A stretch of 64,000 nucleotides of DNA, from the NCBI RefSeq assembly GCF_020329435.1, contig NZ_JAGKJK010000007.1, positions 310,001 to 374,000 on the forward strand. The letters are read 5' to 3'. The position numbers were made by a program, and so were the translations under genes. The notes under the pieces are model-generated. The model did not search any database. It was not told the DNA's origin and saw nothing but the letters and a program-made list of their open reading frames with translations. Source of the DNA: Bradyrhizobium hereditatis. GTDB lineage: Bacteria; Pseudomonadota; Alphaproteobacteria; Rhizobiales; Xanthobacteraceae. Shown piece by piece: positions 34,830-45,887 of the stretch. Within the stretch, counting starts at the first letter, position 1. Each line of letters starts with the position of its first letter.

Positions 34830-35499
34830 AGTGTTGACTTCCCGAATGTTGTGCAGCTGCGGTTAGCGTCTACTGCAGAGACCGCACCGGATTTCTGGGC
34901 GTAGAGCGCCGTGAACGCTGCTTTCAACTCCGTAACGCTCGTGGTGTGCAGAATCGATGCCAACGGGGCGCGATGCGCATTCCCCGTGTTTCTCGATTAC
35001 GACGTCATCTAGGCGACAAGAACGTTGAATGTTGAACCAAGCCGCGCGTCTAAGATCAAACACGAAACCCCATGCCAGTTATAGATTACTGTCGACATGA
35101 GATCGACCATGCTCGCGTCTACGCCACTTGACTCGTTATTGATATCGCCCAGCTTGTTCTACCAAGCACGCTCGCCTTCAGGCTGGGATCGTCAAGGATG
35201 AGAAAGGCGGCGATGGGAAATGGACCTCGTCGAAACAACCAGCATTTCGCCGTGCGGCGGGCGGCGGGCTTGGTGTAGAAATATGGGCATCCGGCCTTCA
35301 GTTCTAAAATGAAAACGATCGCCTCGACCGCAATGTATTCGTGCCATTCGGAGAAACGCGCCGGTGGCGAAAACTGCCGAATGGTGATCACGCTGTTTGG
35401 GACGACTGAGATGACCCGCGGCACGCGCTGGGCAGTCTTCAGCACGTGGTCAGCAGCAATATTCCCACGAGTCGGCATCACGGCGCGCCAAGCATGGTG
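34830..35499. other. No confident gene
   Basis: Short ORFs on both strands without recognisable motifs. Confidence 0.45.
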
Positions 35500-35828
35500 A
35501 CGCGCTGCTCGCGGGTCTGATCCGGTGCAAGGGCTGCGACCGCAAGCTCACACTCCGGTACTCCGGCATGAAGCGCCGTATCCTGCGCTACAGCGGCAGC
35601 CGCGCCTGGATGGATAATGTCGGCCCTACTGCATCGTCCTCCAAGGGATTGCACGTCGATGATGCGATCGAGAAAGCGTTGCTCGGCCTCATCGGTCCGG
35701 GGCTATCGACGCTGCGATCGCTGCCGCCAAGGAAGCTGGAGAACGGCGCGATCAGGTGCATGCCCTCACTCGCAACCTCGAACGGCGCACTATGCCGCCG
35801 ACAGGCAATTTCACAGGAACGTATGTGA
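35500..35828 (+). pseudogene. Serine recombinase C-terminal remnant
   Basis: Encodes DALLAGLIRCKGCDRKLTLR, the zinc-ribbon domain of large serine recombinases, followed by GSRAWMDN, GLHVDDAIEKALLGLIGPG and, in another frame, a coiled-coil segment (KEAGERRDQVHALTRNLERR). The catalytic N-terminal domain is absent. Confidence 0.6.
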
Positions 35829-35862
35829 ATAACGCGGCTGGATTTTCTTGCCGGGGACAGCC

Positions 35863-36291
35863 TTACGCTGCGGGTAACGTCACGGCAAGCAAATAGATTT
35901 CTACATCACCTGGATGTCGCCCGCAGCTCCGACCTGCAAAACACTGAAGGTCTGGAATGGCCGTGTAGCTGGTGACAAAATTCCAAGGCGATGGAAGCTG
36001 TACTACGTGGGATAGGACTGGAACTTTCACAAAACGACCGGCCGGGACTTCTTTACGAAGAGGAAACCAAACCTGGTTTAAGCCGCGATGGCGACGGCCC
36101 GTAACGTCGTCACCGGGCCTGTATTTGCATGATCGTCTGCTCCTGCAATGTTCTGACTGACCAGAACGCGTACTCGGTCGGCGTCCTCCTTTGCATGGAG
36201 AGAGAAACGGCCCGTTGATCTTTTCGATGTGGATCCACGGCTGTCCCTCGATGGGCTCGACGGCGCGAGCGAGATCCGTCAGCGCCTGCAT
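35863..36291 (-). pseudogene. Degenerate small ORF, repeated elsewhere in the window
   Basis: The minus strand starts MQALTDLARAVEPIEGQPWI followed by HIEKINGPFL. A related degenerate sequence with ELAHAVKPVQ in one frame and IEKINGRFF in another lies at 55500-55615 on the minus strand. Both seem to be remnants of the same unnamed small protein; beyond this segment the frame shows no homology. Confidence 0.3.
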
Positions 36292-36447
36292 GCGGCGTTG
36301 CTAATCGTCCGCGTTTATGGCGGCCATGGCAAAATTCAGATTGCTATTTGTCCTCCTTGTCGGAGGTGCACCCTCGACCGAGGGCTGGTTTGAGCACGGC
36401 GAGTTGATCGTAGCGGATATACTGGGCGGCACCCGGAGCGTGAGGCT

Positions 36448-36723
36448 TCAACTTTGCTGATAACTGCAATCAGTGTCGTCCTTCAGGTAATTCAGCATGG
36501 TGTTGCAGGCGTCCTCGGCTTCAGCAAAACTTTGGAGGGGCAAGCCGAGAACCCTGATCGCGCCACGGCCCTGGTGGAGCGGACGCCACGACGCGACGTA
36601 GCCCAACCTTCCGCGAAAACCGGGACCGGTGGGGCTCTGGAAGCTGATCACGAACGAATAGTGGTCGCTGCTTGCGCTCCATATCTCCATGTCTTCGACG
36701 GCACGATGGAATTGCAGGGGCAT
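36448..36723 (-). CDS. Hypothetical protein
   Basis: 91 residues: EIWSASSDHYSFVISFQSPT, GPGFRGRLGYVASWRPL and a C-terminal FAEAEDACNTMLNYLK helix. The amino-acid composition and the regular alternation look like a real small soluble protein, but I recognise no family. Confidence 0.4.
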   Translation of the reverse strand: MPLQFHRAVEDMEIWSASSDHYSFVISFQSPTGPGFRGRLGYVASWRPLHQGRGAIRVLGLPLQSFAEAEDACNTMLNYLKDDTDCSYQQS

Positions 36724-37745
36724 CAGGGTCCGTTCGCTGGGCCAGGCCGCGAACCAAACTGCTGCGGGTCGGCGCCGGGTAGGGGCAATACAGCGCAGCT
36801 CTCGCCGGCAAATTGCGTTTCATGGTCAGCCCACGCCATCGCTTTCTTATGGCCACGGCCGGAAGTAGGAGCATTGACGTCAAACTTTGGCGTACATTTA
36901 ACGATCGAACTCCACCGACTGCTAGACCGTATGTCTGAAGGAAGGCCGGAGGATGGCCCGTAACGTGGCCACTTCGCCTCCACATTGCACGGCAACTAAT
37001 ATGGATGTCTTGCGGAGGGCGCCTTGCGGTAAATCAATCTGGTTTGAGGGCGACTTAAGAGCTGGGCAAATCCGATCTAAGACCGTACACAGCACTCTGG
37101 TGAGAGTGCCGAATGCGGCGCCGGCATCCCAGTTGACCCCCATCAATGACTGCTCTGCACTGGGGGGCACAACGCCACCGCCAATCTCATCGAAGATTGT
37201 CCGCCGCCTGACCATAGAACATACCTATGCATCGGGGCGACTTGGATTAAGTGAGGCCGAGGAGCGGGGTCGTTAAAGCGACAAGTGTACGGCGGGCCAA
37301 TCAACATCAGCGCATTTGGCCGCCGAGGTCATCGAGCCGGCTCGCGAAACGGGCGCTGCCGGTCGGGTGGCCAGGCGGTCGCGAACAGGGCACAATGGAA
37401 ATCAATGGTGGCCTTCTAGCGCAGAGGCGGCGATCTCACCCGAAGCTGAGTGCGTCCACCGCCCGACACCACTTCTGGCCAGTACGACAGGGGCTGTCCA
37501 GCGGCGATACACACGATAGACAGAGACCTGCCACACCGAATTTTTGCAGCGAGCTGTTATCGTTGGTTTCTATTGTGGTGTCATCAGCGTATTTGGCAGC
37601 AACAACTGGCTGTCAGCGCAACAGCGGGCGGCCGTACCAGTAATCACCTGGGCACTGAGACGAGACGACCGCCCACGCAGGCGACTAGCGCTTTGGCACG
37701 AGCGGACCCGCCAGCTCAAGGCAGTTTTTGCCCTTGAGCAGTGTT
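36724..37745. other. No confident gene
   Basis: Only short overlapping frames. No complete element identified. Confidence 0.4.
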
Positions 37746-37769
37746 AGGAGAGAGCTGGTCCTGAAAGTG

Positions 37770-38010
37770 GTTGCTGCTTGACGGCAAGAAGAACAGAACG
37801 AGCGCACGCGCGATCGATGTAGAGACGCTGCACGCCAAGATCGGGGAGCTGAGACTGGAGATACGATTTTTCAGAAGGCGCACTCAGCAAAGCCCGGCTG
37901 CTGAGCGCAAAGCGATGGTCGACGGTGGGCACGACCTGCCGATCACAAAACACACGGAAATTGTCAAGATCAGCCGTAGCAGTGTCTATTATCTATCGTC
38001 AGTGGAGTAG
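37770..38010 (+). pseudogene. IS3-family transposase remnant
   Basis: Reads IDVETLHAKIGELRLEIRFF and HDLPITKHTEIVKISRSSVY. These match the end of OrfA and the start of OrfB of IS3-type elements (LHAKIGELTLENDFL and DLPITKQAEVLKISRGSVYY in intact copies). The DDE domain is absent. Confidence 0.65.
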
Positions 38011-38082
38011 GATTCCAGCTGCGGTCTCGCACTAAGAAACGCTGATCTACTATACGCGCGCGAACACGAACCTGCTTGTGAC

Positions 38083-39594
38083 TTAGTTCGCCGCCGGCTC
38101 GATGAGCACACGCCCGTACTTGATCATCGTTTCGACCTCTGCGCGAAAAGCTTGGCGCGAGGCGTTGCGTGAATAGAACATGTGACCGCCCGGAAAGACC
38201 ACGAGTCTGACTCGCGGCGCTGAGGCGTAGGCAGGCAACTGATCGAGCACCATCTTCGAGCCGAAATAGGGCGTGGCAAGATCGAACAGGCCGTGCCCGA
38301 CCAGTACGCTCATCTTCGCGTCCGTCGCAAGGATCTGGCGCAGCTCCGACAGCGACTGCGGGGGGCTGCCGCCGAAATCCCAGGCCCGCCCGACCGCACC
38401 GTTGCGCAGTTCATAGGAGCCGTCCGGCCGCCAGTTGAGCTTGCGCGTCAGGATATCGACGGCGGCACTGGTCAGCGGCGCCTGCAGCGCATCGCCCGAG
38501 GGATCGCCGAAGAGGTAGCCATCGGAGTCCGGATAGGGATCGAGGCCGCGCACGGAGGCGTCATAACGGCCGGTCACCTTGCCGCTCTTGCGGTCGAGCT
38601 CGCGGCGGAATTCGTTGACATCAAAGCGCCCGGCAAGCCGTCGGCTCACAGCCCGGTCGATTCCGGTCAAGGCAGCGACCTTGTCTGCGAGACGGTTGGT
38701 GGCCTCCTTGTCTGCCTCGCCCTTGACGAGGTCGGCCAAGAACTCGCCGAGCGCGTAAGCTTCCACGTCGGCGAGATCGGCCCGCTTCACCGGCCCCCTG
38801 GCTTCGCGCTCAGTCGCGACATAGCTCGGCAACGTTGCGACATATTGCAGGATGCTGGTGCCGGTGAACTCGCGGAAGTCGAACACAGGCGAGATCATTA
38901 TCAGGCCCCTGACGCCAATGCCCTGCTGCATCTGCAACTCGCGCACGACCTTCGGCCCGCGAATGCCGCCATAGCTTTCGCCCGCAACGTATTTTGGCGA
39001 CAGCAGCCGGTCGTGCTTCTCAAGCCAGCGGCGGATCACCAGCGCAAGTGCGCTGACATCACCGTCGACGGAATAGAACCGCTTGCGGACATCCTCTCCG
39101 GTCGCGACGAAACGGCTATAGCCGGTGCCGACGGGGTCGATGAAGACGAGGTCGGTGAAATCGAGCCAGGTCTCCGCATTTGGCTTCACCTCTGCAGAAG
39201 TCGATGGCGTGACCTCGTCGGCGTTGATTGGCAGCCGCCAGGGACCCGCACTGCCGAGTTGCAGCCAGGCCGACGATGCGCCGGGTCCGCCGTTGAAGAA
39301 GAACGTGACCGGGCGCGTGTCGCGGTCGGTGCCGTCGAGCTGATAGGAGGTGTAGGCGATCTCAGCCTGCGGCTCGCCCTTGTCATCGAACAGACGGATC
39401 GAGCCTGCGGTCGCGGCGAAGGCGAGCATCCGCCCAGGGAGCTCGATCGTTTGCCTGGTGGTGGAGTCCGGCGGCAGGCGATGCTGCTCGGACGTAGGCG
39501 GATCGTCGGCCCGGGCGGCGCTTCCCATCACGCCGCAGGCAGACAGGGCCAGCGCAAGAGAGGTGAGGCGCAGCGCGGTCAAATCAAACTGCAT
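38083..39594 (-). CDS. S10 family serine carboxypeptidase
   Basis: About 503 residues. Signal peptide with a lipobox-like ALSACG. Oxyanion region FFFNGGPGASSAW, catalytic Ser in VAGESYGGIRGP, Asp in HGLFDLATPYFG and His in FPGGHMFY. ATG 39594 follows GGGAGACACTCG; the upstream extension has no signal character. It is an exported carboxypeptidase acting on peptides. The frame is intact with no operon partner. Confidence 0.9.
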   Translation of the reverse strand: MQFDLTALRLTSLALALSACGVMGSAARADDPPTSEQHRLPPDSTTRQTIELPGRMLAFAATAGSIRLFDDKGEPQAEIAYTSYQLDGTDRDTRPVTFFFNGGPGASSAWLQLGSAGPWRLPINADEVTPSTSAEVKPNAETWLDFTDLVFIDPVGTGYSRFVATGEDVRKRFYSVDGDVSALALVIRRWLEKHDRLLSPKYVAGESYGGIRGPKVVRELQMQQGIGVRGLIMISPVFDFREFTGTSILQYVATLPSYVATEREARGPVKRADLADVEAYALGEFLADLVKGEADKEATNRLADKVAALTGIDRAVSRRLAGRFDVNEFRRELDRKSGKVTGRYDASVRGLDPYPDSDGYLFGDPSGDALQAPLTSAAVDILTRKLNWRPDGSYELRNGAVGRAWDFGGSPPQSLSELRQILATDAKMSVLVGHGLFDLATPYFGSKMVLDQLPAYASAPRVRLVVFPGGHMFYSRNASRQAFRAEVETMIKYGRVLIEPAAN

Positions 39595-40089
39595 CGAGTG
39601 TCTCCCGTCCCGGCCGCACTTTGCGCGCACGAGGTGCGTCTGCCACAACGGCTCTACTCACCTAGCTGATAGTCGAGGAACAACAAACCTACTAAGTCGG
39701 GTAGCATTCGCTATGCTTGGGTCCTTTCGGCGGCAGAAACCTGCCTGGATCGGTCTCGCCGGATGATCTTCGAAGTGATTTGGGCGAGCAGTTCAGTCGT
39801 GCTTTCCATGCACTGGCGCCAATTCCTGTGTCCCAGGCGAGTGGCGTGTCGGTCAGCACTGGAACGAATCTTTACGGAATCCAAAAGGTCCATGCCCAAA
39901 ATAATAATCCCCAGCACATGGCACAGGAGGCTCGCAGAGCATGCCAACTCAGGCGATGCTGGCGTTGATCGCGGTCTGTATCGTTCCGCATCAAACGCGA
40001 GTCCTGAGTCTCGGAAACGAAGGCCTGGATTCCACCGTCGAGGGCGGCGGCCTGAACGCGGCTGAGGGGACAAGGTTTGCCCTCTCCTC

Positions 40090-40893
40090 AAGTTGAGTGC
40101 GCAAAATGATATCGCGCGAGGAACTCGGGACCGGGCAAGGCTGCTTCTTGAATATGGTAGCAGCGCAAGTGGCGTCAATTCGCTTATGATCGATTGAACG
40201 CGCTCTGAGAATACAAGTTCAAATCCGAAGTCGCCGAAATGCAAGCTCATTCCGGGACTCGTGTCGGGGTAAAGCAAACTCGTACTGTTCACAATTCCAA
40301 TCAGCCTGCGCTTGCCTTCTGGGCCACTTAGAAGTGCGGCAGCGCCATCCCCAAATATGCTAGTAGCGACAAGATTCTCAGGAGTGAGATCGTTCCGTTG
40401 GAATGTAAGCGAATTCAGCTCCACAGTGACGAGTAGAACGCGTTCGTTGCGCGGCAAATCGTTGCTGCCAAACCATTTCCCGATGCTCCCCCCGCACATC
40501 CAAGGCCAAAAACGGGCGTCCGTCTTACATCTGATCGCAATCCGAGTTTCAAGATCAGATCTACGTCGAGAATCGGGTAGCTATCCCACTCGATGAGACG
40601 AATATGATTCGATCGACTTGCTCGGGCTTCATGCCGGCTCTGTCGAGACAGAGAAGTGTTGCTCTGCACGCCAGCTCTTTTGCCCACTCCAGGTATGTTT
40701 CGTTTGTCTTACCTGTGCGATGCTCGCTTAGAAACCACTCGGGCGTAACGCAAAAGAAGCGCTGATCGACTAGCGCATGATCAAACACTGTGAGATATTT
40801 CTTAAGCGTCTTTATTCTAGGTCCCTCCCTCGCTAGTATCTTGGCGTCGGTCTGCGAAAGTCGGAAAGGCGGCAATGCCGTTCCGACAGCCAA
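40090..40893 (-). pseudogene. Type III polyketide synthase (chalcone synthase-like), broken
   Basis: N-terminal frame (40893 to about 40570) reads HALVDQRFFCVTPEW and MKPEQVDRIIFVSSSGIATR. The next frame has DLILKLGLRSDVRRTPVFGL followed by GCAGGASG, which includes the catalytic cysteine, and a third frame from 40499 has NLVATSIFGDGAAALLSG. The His/Asn C-terminal region is not recognisable. At least two shifts inactivate it. Confidence 0.7.
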
Positions 40894-42400
40894 AATTCTG
40901 GAGATCAGTTCCTCTTGTTATTGCGGCCGGGCGCTCGACCAAGCCTCCCAGGTGGGACCTCTCAAATCATAGATCCGAATGACCTTCGTTGGGCCTTAGT
41001 GTAGGGCCGCGCAGGTGGATCAGCGGCAGAGGGAGCAGCGGCCATCGCGATGAGGGCTATCGCGCCCGGCAGGACTTTCTTCATCGAACTGAATCACGAT
41101 TGCCACGCGTCCGTCTTCTCCATCAATTGCTAAAGTTGGTAGTTGACTGGTGCTGCCGCTGCGCTTTGAGGAAGATGAAATCGCCGAACTGCGGGAGATG
41201 ATAGCCGCACATTTCTACCTAATAAGCGGGCCGCCGAGAGGGACACCTGCACGCCGTCGAGCTCCGCCTGGGAACCTCTCGTGCCCGCCTCTCGCTCCTC
41301 TTCGAGGCCAATACCGACGGCGTGATCGAAAGTAATTGTTCGCAAAAAAGACTAGCGCTTGTCGTGGAACAGAGGGCGATCGAAGGAAAGAGTCGATTTC
41401 ACTGATGGCGACGAAACGCTCTTTACGAGAAAACTGGACGAAGTCCTCGAACGGCTAAGAAGCCCTTCACTTTGCTACTAAAACCCCCAATCCTATTGAA
41501 CGATGTTCGTTGCTGAAGAAATCACCTCGAACATCGAAGAGGATCGAAAGAGAGGTCGATATCTTCTCGGTAAATTGGTTTCGACGTCTCCGGATCATGC
41601 CCTAATGCAGTCCAGCCGCAGCGGTAACGCTGATCGAGGATTCTCGAAGTTCCGCCGCCTGTCGTGCCCCGCGAACGCGGGAGTTCATTTATGCGAGAAT
41701 CTTCGCCAATCTCTCGGCTTCCTCTAACTGAAGGGCGCCGGCCGGCAATTGACCAATCAATTCCGCATCGTGCCTGGTTCGGGCGTGGGCTTGGAATGCG
41801 TCGGTCCACGACACTCGTGGAGCCGTGATTTCATCGCCCTAAAAATTGCCAGATACGGCCTCACGCAATTCGTCGAGCACGTCTAGCAATTGGGACAGCG
41901 TCTCGGCGGCACGGCGAATACGCGATCACCAGGGCAGGGCAGATGCTCCAGTCGGTACAACGCAGGAGCATTGATCGACTAAGCCTCCAAGCCCGTTCGC
42001 GGTCAAAGGCTCCAGGCGGCGCAGGCCCGTGACCCAAGCTGCTGAAGCAACGCCTCCGCGAGATCCTGAGGCGTTCTGGCGCTTCAATAAGAAGCCGGCA
42101 TGCAGTTAGAGAAGTCCAGTCGCTGAAGGCGCTGGAGGGCCACGATCTTGTCCTCTCTCTGATGCGAACAACCGGACTCGCCTGCATCGCATGGCGACGG
42201 CGGGAGCCTACAAGCGTACGGTAGTGGCGTCGCCGCAAGCTTCGACACTGAGAAGGCCAGAGCAAGTGTACCAGCACGACATTGCCCAGGGCGCAATCGC
42301 TTACATGGTCTCGCAAGCCGCTACCGTGGCACACGAGCGCTCTAAGCACATGGCTGAGGTCAGGCCAAGCTTGCCTCCCAAGCCCCAGTCGAAGAAGGAA
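40894..42400. other. No confident gene
   Basis: A segment at 41150-41340 reads across frames as FEEDEIAELREMIAAHFYL and HAVELRLGTSRARLSLLFEAN and may be a small decayed gene. The rest shows nothing I recognise. Confidence 0.4.
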
Positions 42401-42981
42401 GGCAATAAATGACCAAACGTCACCCCGATGAGGGCAGGACATCGCCCACATCGAATCGCCGACGACGAAAACCGATCCATGCGTCCATGAGGACGAGCTG
42501 ATCCTGAAGGAGCGATCCGCGTGGCTCGGTACCGCTTTCCCGCACGATGCAGGAGCCCGCGAGCATACACCGTGCAACCAAAGGACCGAAGTGACGCAAC
42601 AGCTCAAGTACTCGGGTAATGCCGCCGCCGCTCCGCAGAAAAGCGCTAGAATGAGCAACAAGGCCGGCTTTGCCAACGGCAGCAGCGTGACGCCATACCC
42701 CAAGATGGAGCATGGGGCTGACAGAGGCGAGGGCCTTCATGAGAAGACGAAAAGTACAGCGACAAGGCCAAGCCGCGGAAATGATCTGGTGCGGCATATG
42801 GTGGCCGATGCCGGCGGCGAGCGGCGATTTGGCGTTACGCTTGCCGATCTCGACATAAACGTTCGTATCGTTCCGTCGCACCGTTTGGATGCTCGACGAT
42901 TACCTACGTTCAATTGAGCTGCTGAGGGCGTTTATTCTAGGCTGCATCCTGCCCTCCTTGGGCGTTTCCTCCCTAGACTTC

Positions 42982-43015
42982 GGCCGCTTGTGGCAACGCA
43001 GGCGGCCTTTTCTTT
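42982..43015 (+). terminator. Rho-independent terminator
   Basis: Stem GGCCGC/GCGGCC (42982-42987, 43002-43007) followed by TTTTCTTT. Confidence 0.55.
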
Positions 43016-43397
43016 GTCAGATACCCGGTGACCGAGATGATGCTCCTGCAATTAGCTCGGAAAACAAATGGTCGGGCTGTAAATGAGCGTCAGAATCGAC
43101 GCCAAACTGGCCCAACATCTTAAGGCCAAGGCTGATGAGCTGGATAAGTGATCGACGCCATCACGGCGTCTGGCAATCTAACAGCTTGGGGCCGATATCA
43201 GCGCAAGGGGCCGGAGGCGCCCGGCGACGCGCGCACGCTGCTCGCTGAGACGGTGGAAGACATCCTGAAAGAGCAAGAGGATTAGGGAAGGGACGCTACG
43301 CGTTTCGAAACTGGAACTGCGCTCGAAGTCGGAGGATCAGAAGGCGGAGCTGATAAAGCTCATTGGCGATCTGTGCAGCATCGAGCTGCTAAACAAC

Positions 43398-43709
43398 AAA
43401 GATCTTGGTCGGCATCTACGTCGAGCCGGAGAAGACCAAGGGCGGGCTCATCCTGTAGACCGGCGCGATCAAGGAATCAGTCGGGCAGGGCACCCTCGGC
43501 CTGGTGCTCAAGAAGGGCAAGACTGCCTTCAAGGGTGAGCCGGAGACCGGCACCTATTTCCACGGCCAGGACGTCAAGTTCGGCGATTGGGTTGTAATCC
43601 GGCCCGGCGATGCTCGACGCGTGCAGATCAATGGCGTGGATTGCCCATGGTCGAGGAAACGCCGCTCGACATGGTGGTCGACAACCCCGACGTGATCACA
43701 CGCCGCTGA
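43398..43709 (+). pseudogene. Phage-type GroES-like chaperonin protein, broken
   Basis: Encodes LVGIYVEPEKTKGGLIL, an in-frame TAG at 43457, then VGQGTLGLVLKKGKTAFKG, KFGDWVVIRPGDARRVQING and, after a shift, MVEETPLDMVVDNPDVI. This is the pattern of small chaperonin-like proteins from Rhizobiales prophages. A short frame at 43147-43285 (LLAETVEDILKEQED) may be a phage neighbour. Confidence 0.6.
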
Positions 43710-44078
43710 TAGTGATACGGATTGGCAGAGCCTTCGGGCGCACTGAACGAGAGCGCCCTGTTGTCAGCTTTGAGACCAAAGTCCGCGACTTGACGCTACA
43801 CACATCCAGTACGAAGCGACTGTAGAACCTCCAACTTTCAAAATCGGCATGCCGCTTGCTTCATTCGGGACACCATCACCGGTCGGAGGCGGGGCGGTGC
43901 TGTAGGAGTGGATTCGGCACGTGCGCGGGGCGTCCGGGACCGCCAATTTGCTGTGAGGCGACATGAAACAGCATGTTCGAGCGCCTGCAACTGCGGTTGC
44001 AGCCGCTCATGCTCTCCGCCGTAATGTTCTTAACGAGTACGAACACGAAACCACCAACTCGTCTTTCGGCGTTCCCCG

Positions 44079-44576
44079 ATGATGTCCGTCGATCGCTTGG
44101 CCACCCGGCTCACGACGCGTCTTGCATTTTTTGTCGCCGGGTTTGGCAATGCGGCCTGGGCGCCGCTGGTGCCGTTCGCGAAGGAGCGGCTGGCGCTCGA
44201 TGCCCGAGTTCTCGGTTTTCTGCTGCTCTGCCTGGGCATCGGCTTGCTCGTCTCGATGCTTTTGAGCCGTTTGTTGTGCGCGCGCTACGGCAGCAAACCG
44301 ATTATCCTGATCGGCGGCTTCGGAATTGCGCTCATACTGCCGTGGCTCGCGGTTGCCAGTACGCCTCTGGAGCTCGGGGCCGCGCTGGTTGCCTTCGGCG
44401 CCTCGCTAGGCTCGAGCGATGTCGCTGCGAATGTGCATGCTGCCGAACTGGAACGTGCAGCGAAGCGTCCGCTGATGTCCGGCTTTCACGCGCAATTCGG
44501 CATCGGCGAATTTGCCGGCTTCGACGCGATGACCGCATTGGCTGGCTGCACGTTAGGCCTTTTTCATCAACCCTAA
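44079..44576 (+). pseudogene. Truncated MFS transporter
   Basis: 165 residues with four or five hydrophobic segments (LTTRLAFFVAGFGNAAWAPL, VLGFLLLCLGIGLLVSMLLS) and GASLGSSDVAANVHA. Family members are about 380 residues; this one ends shortly after PLMSGFHAQFGIGEF, just before the nifH control region. The missing half suggests a deletion when the nifH region was placed here. Confidence 0.7.
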
Positions 44577-44582
44577 TATCCG

Positions 44583-44712
44583 TGTCCGGCTTCTGACAGC
44601 GGCACGAATCCTGTCACGTTCAAAACACCTGGTTTCATCCGCCAGCTCGCGAATTTTTCAAAGTGTAATCAGAAACTTAAAGAGCGTGGACAGGGTTGGC
44701 ACGGCGGTTGCT
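44583..44712 (+). promoter_or_regulatory. nifH promoter with two NifA sites
   Basis: TGT-N10-ACA at 44583-44598 (TGTCCGGCTTCTGACA) and 44612-44627 (TGTCACGTTCAAAACA), and TGGCACGGCGGTTGCT at 44697-44712. The leader that follows (CTGAGTGCACGCAGACG...) is also found before the thioredoxin-like gene at 11129. Confidence 0.92.
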
Positions 44713-44874
44713 ATCAGGATGCAGCAACACTGAATGAGGGCTGAGTGCACGCAGACGCGCAAGACGAGCGCTGCTCTCCTTCCCTTGAACCCGTGTGCCT
44801 CGTTTCTGAGAGAGAAACAAGCTCGCGCGCGAGCCAGCGCGCAATCTTTGGCAAATTGGTTGATGGAGAGCAAC

Positions 44875-45759
44875 ATGGCTTCACTGAGACAAATCGCGTT
44901 CTACGGCAAGGGCGGCATCGGCAAGTCGACCACCTCGCAAAACACGCTGGCGGCGCTGGCCGAGATGGGCCACAAGATCCTAATCGTTGGCTGCGATCCC
45001 AAGGCGGACTCGACTCGCCTGATCCTGCACGCCAAGGCGCAGGACACGATTTTGAGCCTGGCGGCGAATGCCGGCAGCGTCGAGGACCTGGAAATCGAGG
45101 ATGTGATGAAGATCGGCTATCAGGACATCCGCTGTGTAGAGTCGGGTGGTCCAGAGCCGGGCGTCGGCTGCGCCGGCCGCGGCGTCATCACCTCGATTAA
45201 CTTCCTGGAAGAGAACGGCGCCTATGAGAACATCGACTACGTCTCCTACGATGTGCTCGGCGACGTCGTCTGCGGCGGTTTTGCGATGCCGATCCGCGAG
45301 AACAAGGCGCAGGAGATCTACATCGTTATGTCTGGCGAGATGATGGCAATGTATGCCGCCAACAACATCTCCAAGGGCATTCTGAAGTATGCCAACTCTG
45401 GCGGCGTGCGGCTCGGCGGCCTCATCTGCAACGAGCGGCAGACCGACAAGGAACTGGAACTGGCGGAGGCGCTGGCCAAGAAACTCGGCACCCAGCTGAT
45501 CTATTTCGTGCCGCGCGACAACGTCGTGCAGCATGCGGAGCTGCGCCGCATGACCGTGCTGGAGTATGCGCCGGAATCCCAGCAGGCCGATCACTATCGC
45601 AATCTCGCGACCAAGATCCACAACAATGGCGGCAAGGGCATCATCCCGACCCCGATCTCCATGGATGAGCTCGAGGACATGCTGATGGAACACGGCATCA
45701 TGAAGCCGGTTGACGAGGCCATCATCGGCAAGACCGCAGCCGAACTCGCAGCCGAGTAA
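44875..45759 (+). CDS. nifH: Nitrogenase iron protein (dinitrogenase reductase)
   Basis: 294 residues. P-loop FYGKGGIGKSTTSQN, switch regions GCDPKADSTR and DVLGDVVCGGFA, and the cluster cysteines in GVGCAGRGVI and DVVCGGFAMP. Dimeric 4Fe-4S ATPase that passes electrons to the MoFe protein. ATG 44875 follows GGAGAGCAAC; in-frame upstream starts lie in the untranslated leader. nifDK are not adjacent, which matches Bradyrhizobium where nifH is apart from nifDKENX. The frame is intact. Confidence 0.99.
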   Translation: MASLRQIAFYGKGGIGKSTTSQNTLAALAEMGHKILIVGCDPKADSTRLILHAKAQDTILSLAANAGSVEDLEIEDVMKIGYQDIRCVESGGPEPGVGCAGRGVITSINFLEENGAYENIDYVSYDVLGDVVCGGFAMPIRENKAQEIYIVMSGEMMAMYAANNISKGILKYANSGGVRLGGLICNERQTDKELELAEALAKKLGTQLIYFVPRDNVVQHAELRRMTVLEYAPESQQADHYRNLATKIHNNGGKGIIPTPISMDELEDMLMEHGIMKPVDEAIIGKTAAELAAE

Positions 45760-45777
45760 TAGGACAGACCGAGAGAG

Positions 45778-45810
45778 GCCGGCCTTCCCAATGCTCATTG
45801 GGAGGTCGGC
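45778..45810. terminator. Hairpin after nifH
   Basis: CCTTCCCAAT-GCTC-ATTGGGAGG stem with flanking GCCGG/TCGGC. There is no T tract, so it may only attenuate read-through or protect the nifH mRNA end. Confidence 0.5.
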
Positions 45811-45887
45811 GCTCCGGCCTAAGATGTCGTGACCAGCATCACGACGCAGCGGAGCATACGTGATCACTGTGGAAAGGTCAGCAATCC

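Noticed and set aside
38293..39669. Plus-strand ORF of 458 codons
   Set aside because: Shadow of the S10 carboxypeptidase gene.
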